The position numbers and the translations under genes were made by a program. The notes under the pieces were generated by a model. That model worked only from the letters and a program-made list of their open reading frames with translations. It was not told where the DNA came from and made no database searches. Shown in pieces: positions 60,101 to 64,000 of a DNA stretch of 64,000 bases. The stretch is from Quercus robur (Eukaryota > Streptophyta > Magnoliopsida > Fagales > Fagaceae). The stretch is from the NCBI RefSeq assembly GCF_932294415.1, contig NC_065536.1, forward strand, positions 2,108,001 to 2,172,000, in the 5' to 3' direction. The first letter of the stretch is position 1. Each line of letters opens with the position of its first letter.

Positions 60101-61312
60101 CGAAAACAATTTACTAAACCCTTCTCTAATGAAAGATATAGTCCCACCCTCACTAGTAATCCATTCTCCCATATCATTTTTTATACGCGAAATACGGTTA
60201 CGTCTTCTCCTAACAATTGTAGACATATGATGGAAAGCAGTGTTTCTATCACCCTCAATTAGCCGATTAATGCGAGACTTTTGCACCCACAACTCCTCTT
60301 CCTGACAAAGAATATCATTTAACTCTTTATGCAAAGATTTCTCCAATTCCACCAAAGAATGAGAAGGAGTTTCAGCCAAAGCTTTCTGGGCACCATTCAG
60401 CCGGGCTAAAACTTGCTTCTTCCTCCCAAAGATATTTCCAAAGTGGTGCTTATTCCAATCCGAAGCCTTCCTGGAAAAACAGTCAATAGCCACTTGGAGA
60501 GGTCGAGAAAGACCCCAGACTTCCGAAACAATCCCAGGAAAAGATAGGTCAGACAACCAAAAGCTCTGAAATCTAAACAGCCTAGGAAGACGAATCCCAA
60601 TACTCGGGTTGGGTTCGAGAAGCACCGGGCAATGATCAGATGCATATCTTGTAAGATGAGTCACCTTCGCATCGGGGTGAGTAGCACACCAGTTTGGATT
60701 AGCAAAGAAACGATCAATTCTTTCTTGGACTAATGTATTAATATTACGCCTGTTAGTCCAAGTAAACCGAGGCCCAGTGAACCTCATATCTATCATGTTG
60801 CAATAATCAAGACAGTCTTTAAAAAGCAGAGACCTATTTGAGTTAACAGCTCTACCCCCAAACTTGTCCCCAACAGCAAGAACTTCGTTAAAATCTCCAG
60901 CTATTATCCAAGGTTTCTCATGCAGGTCAGCAACATTTTTAAGATTGTTCCACAATATGCATCTTTCATGGAATCTAGGACTGGCGTAAATAGCAGAAAA
61001 AATAAATTCAAGGGAAGTTGAGATTACCTTCACTAAAACGTGAACCTCCTGCTCAGACATAGCTAAATGAGTAATCTGCACTTTTTCAGAGTTCCAGAGA
61101 AGCCAAATTCCACCAGAGAAACCAATCGTGTCTGAATGGATGGCTCCATCAAACGGCAACCTATCTGAGATATCCCTAGCTCTATCACCACCAATTCGAG
61201 TCTCCATAACAACCATAATAGCTGGATCATGACTATTAACCAGCTTCCTAACATGATTTTGAAAAGAGGGCTTTAAAGCTCCTCTGCAATTCCACATAAT
61301 AATACTCATCAT
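57175..61312 (-). pseudogene. LINE ORF2: endonuclease, reverse transcriptase, RNase H
   Basis: Order from the start at 61312 (MMSIIMWNCRGA): APE-type endonuclease (METRIGG, AGDFNEVL, YASDHCPVLL); reverse transcriptase (KAPGPDGLHAGFF, YRPISLCNTVYKIV, KVDLEKAYDKIEW, GIRQGDPLSPYLF, FLADDLFLFV); a zf-RVT region (CLICLREVETIIHRLRDCE); RNase H (LYIDGSALGNPGRAG, FIAELWALRDGL, REANFCADFLARK). Breaks: stop at about 59676-59678 (before SAFVPGRR, where Gln is usual), a frameshift just before the FLADD motif near 59270, stops at 58483 and about 58130 (TGA for a likely Trp), and TAG at 57385 (for a likely Gln). Catalytic motifs are still readable, so it is moderately old and inactive. Confidence 0.9.
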
Positions 61313-61809
61313 TAAGCAATATAAATGACATAGACAAACCATTAGATGGACGGACCTAGCCCGCTTCCTTCATCAGATGTTGAAGTTGGTTCCCATACAA
61401 AAGGGATGCCGACCCACTCACTGGTTGTAGATAACCAAAACCCACAAAAGGCAGAGCAACCCGTTAAACAAAGAGCTATTCCAGCAACCAAGACCCACAA
61501 AAGGTGGAGCAACCCGCTGTACAAAGCCAGCACACCAGACCCACGCAGGAGCAAAGAATTTCGCCTCCAAGTTGCCAGATGGAAATTTGTCCAATTTCAA
61601 AGAGAGACCCACTTTCGTGAAGCATCCAAAGATAGAAGAAACATACACCAGGTACCTACACTGAAGCCAGGTAGACCAAAGGAGAAAGCTATTGTGAAGT
61701 TTAAGGGACAGAAAGATAGGTTAGTGAATACTGAAATTTGGGTTTAGATTTAGGGAACTGCAGAAAGTTAAGAGAAACCCACGATAAAAGTGGGTAGAGA
61801 AGACCCTCA

Positions 61810-61970
61810 CGATGGAGGTGAAGACGCGCCACACGGAGGCGGAGAGAACCCACACAGGGAGGTGGAAAAGCGCCACACGGAGGTGGAGATAACCCACACA
61901 GGGCGGTGGAGAAGGCCACATGGAGGTGGAGGACAAACCCACACAGAGGTGGGAGAGAAGGCCACACGCT
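61810..61970 (-). repeat. Direct repeats in the LINE 5' leader
   Basis: On the plus strand the words ACCCACACAG, GGAGGTGGA and GCCACACGGAGG recur about every 30-40 bp, four to five times. They sit at the very 5' end of the LINE (minus orientation), where plant and animal LINEs may carry promoter monomers. Confidence 0.6.
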
Positions 61971-62005
61971 TTTTTTAGTAGCTAACTTATTTGTTAACAA
62001 TAAAT

Positions 62006-62097
62006 AATAAGTCATTTTTTCTTCAACAAATAACAAAGACACGTCACCATAAATAAGTCATTTTTTCTTCAACAAATAACAAAGACACGTCACCATA
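62006..62097. repeat. 46-bp tandem duplication
   Basis: Two copies with no visible difference (62006-62051 and 62052-62097; unit starts AATAAGTCATTTTTTCTTCA), 12 bp beyond the right target duplication of the LINE. Confidence 0.9.
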
Positions 62098-62217
62098 ATG
62101 CTATGGCCTCAACACCCACCTCTCTCTTTCATTTTTCTGTTATTTTTGAGATTTTTTGGATAATTAATTTTTTTATAGGTTGGATAATTAATTGTTGTAT
62201 ATTCATTAAAAAAAAAA

Positions 62218-62663
62218 TTGTTGCATAAAATATTGTGAATTAAAATGTATAAAAAATGACAATTTAAATGTAAAAATATAGTAGTTAATATGAAAGATAG
62301 GGAGTTAATCAAATATTTAATTCCACATTAAAAAGGTGAGAGACTCTTTTATTTATTTATTTTTTTAAATGTGGTGATTAATAGGCTAAAATGTATTAGA
62401 GTAAATATTGGACCAAATACGTGCGTAGGAACCAATCACGTAAGTTCTATAATAATTGTTGTATAAAATATTGTGTAATTAAAATGTATATAAAACGACA
62501 ACTTAAATGTAAAAATATAATAGTTAATATAGAAGATATGGAGTTAATCAAATATTTAATCTCACATTAAAAAGGTGAGAGACTCTTTTATTTTTTTTAA
62601 ATGTGGCGATTAATAGGCTAAAATGTATTGGAGTAGATATTGGACCAGATACATGCGTAGGAA
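62218..62663. repeat. 238-bp tandem duplication
   Basis: A unit of 238 bp starting TTGTTG(C/T)ATAAAATATTGTG occurs at 62218 and again at 62456. The copies share GGAGTTAATCAAATATTTAA, GGTGAGAGACTCTTTTATTT and AATAGGCTAAAATGTATT, with scattered substitutions and small indels. No open frame. Confidence 0.85.
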
Positions 62664-64000
62664 AATGTGAAGAGAGAAGATTTTCACCCATTTCATGAAC
62701 TAGCATTTGGGCTTATTTATTTCTTCAGAAACTCATTATCATCATTTATATAGTAATTAAAAGCATTCTTTATTATGAATGCCTTTTTTAAATGAAAATA
62801 CATTTTAAAAATAGAAATATTTAGGATTCAAATAATAAAAATAAAAGATACTCATACATATATTTGAGGAACCATATATATTTGTTTTAGATGGAAAGAT
62901 AGAGTGCTTAGAACATGTTTACTAAGATAAGAGTCTTCTTCAATAATAACCAAGAAAAAAAATGTGTTCTTTTTATTTAAAAAAAAAACATTGTGTATAC
63001 TGTATATAATCTCCTTATCAAACGTCTTCATCATTTGTATAGCAATTATAAGGATTCTTTATTATTAATGCCTTTTCTAAAAATATTGTGTATATAACCT
63101 TCTTATCAAATTTCTAGAAACAATTTGAATAATGATTATTACACATTACTGTACGCACTCGGTATAAAAGTGTGGATATCTACCCCTACAAAATGTGGAC
63201 ATTGAATAGTTTTCATGAAAAGAACGTACCATATTGGAGAGAATGTAAACTTCTGGATCTATAATTTGAAGAGTGCTGAGTCCAAAGCCATTGGTTCAGC
63301 TTCAGAAGGACACATTATCCCAAGACCTATCTATGTATTCTATCACTCAAAATAAGAAGCTAAGTTGAGAACCATTTATCGGCCTCTCATCTTTGTATTA
63401 GAATTTAATCATTACGCAGTCACTTGGTAAAGGAGGTCAGGCCTCTTTGAGTACCTTATAAATGATACCCCGATCACATTTTAGCCAAGATATGTCTTAT
63501 GAGAACTTTTAGCCCTCATTTTAGCTAACGATTTAATGATACGAACGTGCCCAAATACTAGGTTAGTCGTAATTGGTGAATGGAGGCCTAGGGCTAGGAC
63601 TCAGTCTTGAGCCTACACAAATTACAACCAGTCAACAAACCCTTTAATGAGCCAACTACAAACTACTGACAAAACTACTTTGCATCATTAGGGATCATTT
63701 ATAAACCCTGGGAATGGTTGGTGACCATAATATCAGGACAAGGGCCATATTCCCAACTGTACTGGAATGTACGTATCAAATATTAGAGTAATAATTTCAT
63801 CCTAAGTAATCTTTAAGATGTTATATTGTTATAATTAGAATAAAAATGCTTTCACTTTAATTTATCATTAGTACTATTTTTATTATTTACTAATCACAAG
63901 ATGTCATATCAACATTTTATATTTTAGAAAAAAATTTATAAAAAGTATTTCGCTTGTATACTTATTATTGTTTAATTTAATAGCATCTACTGGTTTTCAA
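62664..64000. other. Intergenic to the window end
   Basis: AT-rich; a loose repeat of 'attataaggattctttattattaatgcc'-like words occurs at about 62745-62795 and 63040-63085, so part of this region may be another diverged duplication. From 63130 to 63780 the GC content rises a little but no frame or known repeat was recognised. Confidence 0.35.

Larger units (their letters stand above)
57121..61979 (-). mobile_element. L1-type LINE with target duplication
   Basis: A 4,859-bp insertion bounded by AGCTAACTTATTTG at 57107-57120 and 61980-61993. The poly(A) tail is the T run at 57121-57146. From right to left: a 5' leader of about 670 bp with short direct repeats (61810-61970), an endonuclease/reverse transcriptase/RNase H frame (61312 to 57175) and a 3'UTR of only a few tens of bp. 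No ORF1 (RNA-binding, zinc-knuckle protein) was seen. It interrupts AT-rich sequence downstream of the decayed gene at 54318-56585. Confidence 0.9.

Noticed and set aside
61346..61747. 133-codon + strand frame in the LINE leader
   Set aside because: Runs against the LINE, has no recognised domain, and falls in the leader region defined by the target duplications.
1..64000. tRNA or rRNA genes
   Set aside because: Pol III box-like sequences were seen only as parts of SINEs with poly(A) tails; no cloverleaf was found by eye. A tRNAscan run would settle this.

Overview
This is plant nuclear DNA, most likely from a woody eudicot. That rests on the gene families, on spliced GT-AG genes, on an AT-rich background with many poly(A/T) and (TA)n runs, and on dense plant-type transposons (LTR elements, an L1-type LINE, tRNA-derived SINEs, MITEs). 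The species cannot be fixed from sequence alone; repeat style made me think of Fagaceae, but that is only an impression. I found no bacterial, organellar or viral gene set and no CRISPR.

Four host genes stand out. (1) A trehalose-6-phosphate phosphatase on + (coding exons 7832-11109, nine exons, 324 aa, intact), with a probable non-coding first exon near 1690-1787 and a 3.9-kb LTR element inside its first intron. (2) A UGT87-like glycosyltransferase on + (19161-22428, two exons), broken by one stop that falls on the last residue of the 44-residue PSPG box. (3) S-adenosylmethionine synthetase on - (23970-25151, single coding exon, 393 aa, intact), with a 1.2-kb 5'UTR intron and a TATA box at 26459-26468. 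(4) A ZNF598/HEL2-type RING E3 ligase on - (35482-39173, seven coding exons, 826 aa, intact), with one apparent GC-AG intron.

Most of the rest is mobile DNA. Three related LTR elements without gag-pol lie on + (3525-7396, 13369-17501, 42898-51836). A fourth family member (44180-49655, on -) is nested inside the third. Each has two LTRs of about 680-700 bp, a TG..CA end, a 5-bp target duplication, the same primer-binding-like segment and a 5' tandem array. The nested element carries, antisense to itself, a spliced gene with a TATA box, a 5'UTR intron, an N-terminal domain like plant 'putative gypsy-type transposon' proteins and a coiled-coil tail. An older decayed gene of the same architecture sits at 54318-56585. 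Both are broken mainly by TAG codons where CAG is expected, which is what deamination of methylated CHG cytosines would leave.

At 57121-61979 there is an L1-type LINE on -, bounded by a 14-bp target duplication, with endonuclease, reverse transcriptase and RNase H but several breaks and no visible ORF1. Smaller items are a perfect 41-bp inverted repeat at 18477-18561 upstream of the UGT, a SINE dimer at 27014-27334, several MITEs, a Copia-type LTR with its tRNA-iMet-like primer site at 40068-40990, and recent tandem duplications at 1594-1689, 62006-62097 and 62218-62663. The genes are not functionally linked to each other as far as the sequence shows.
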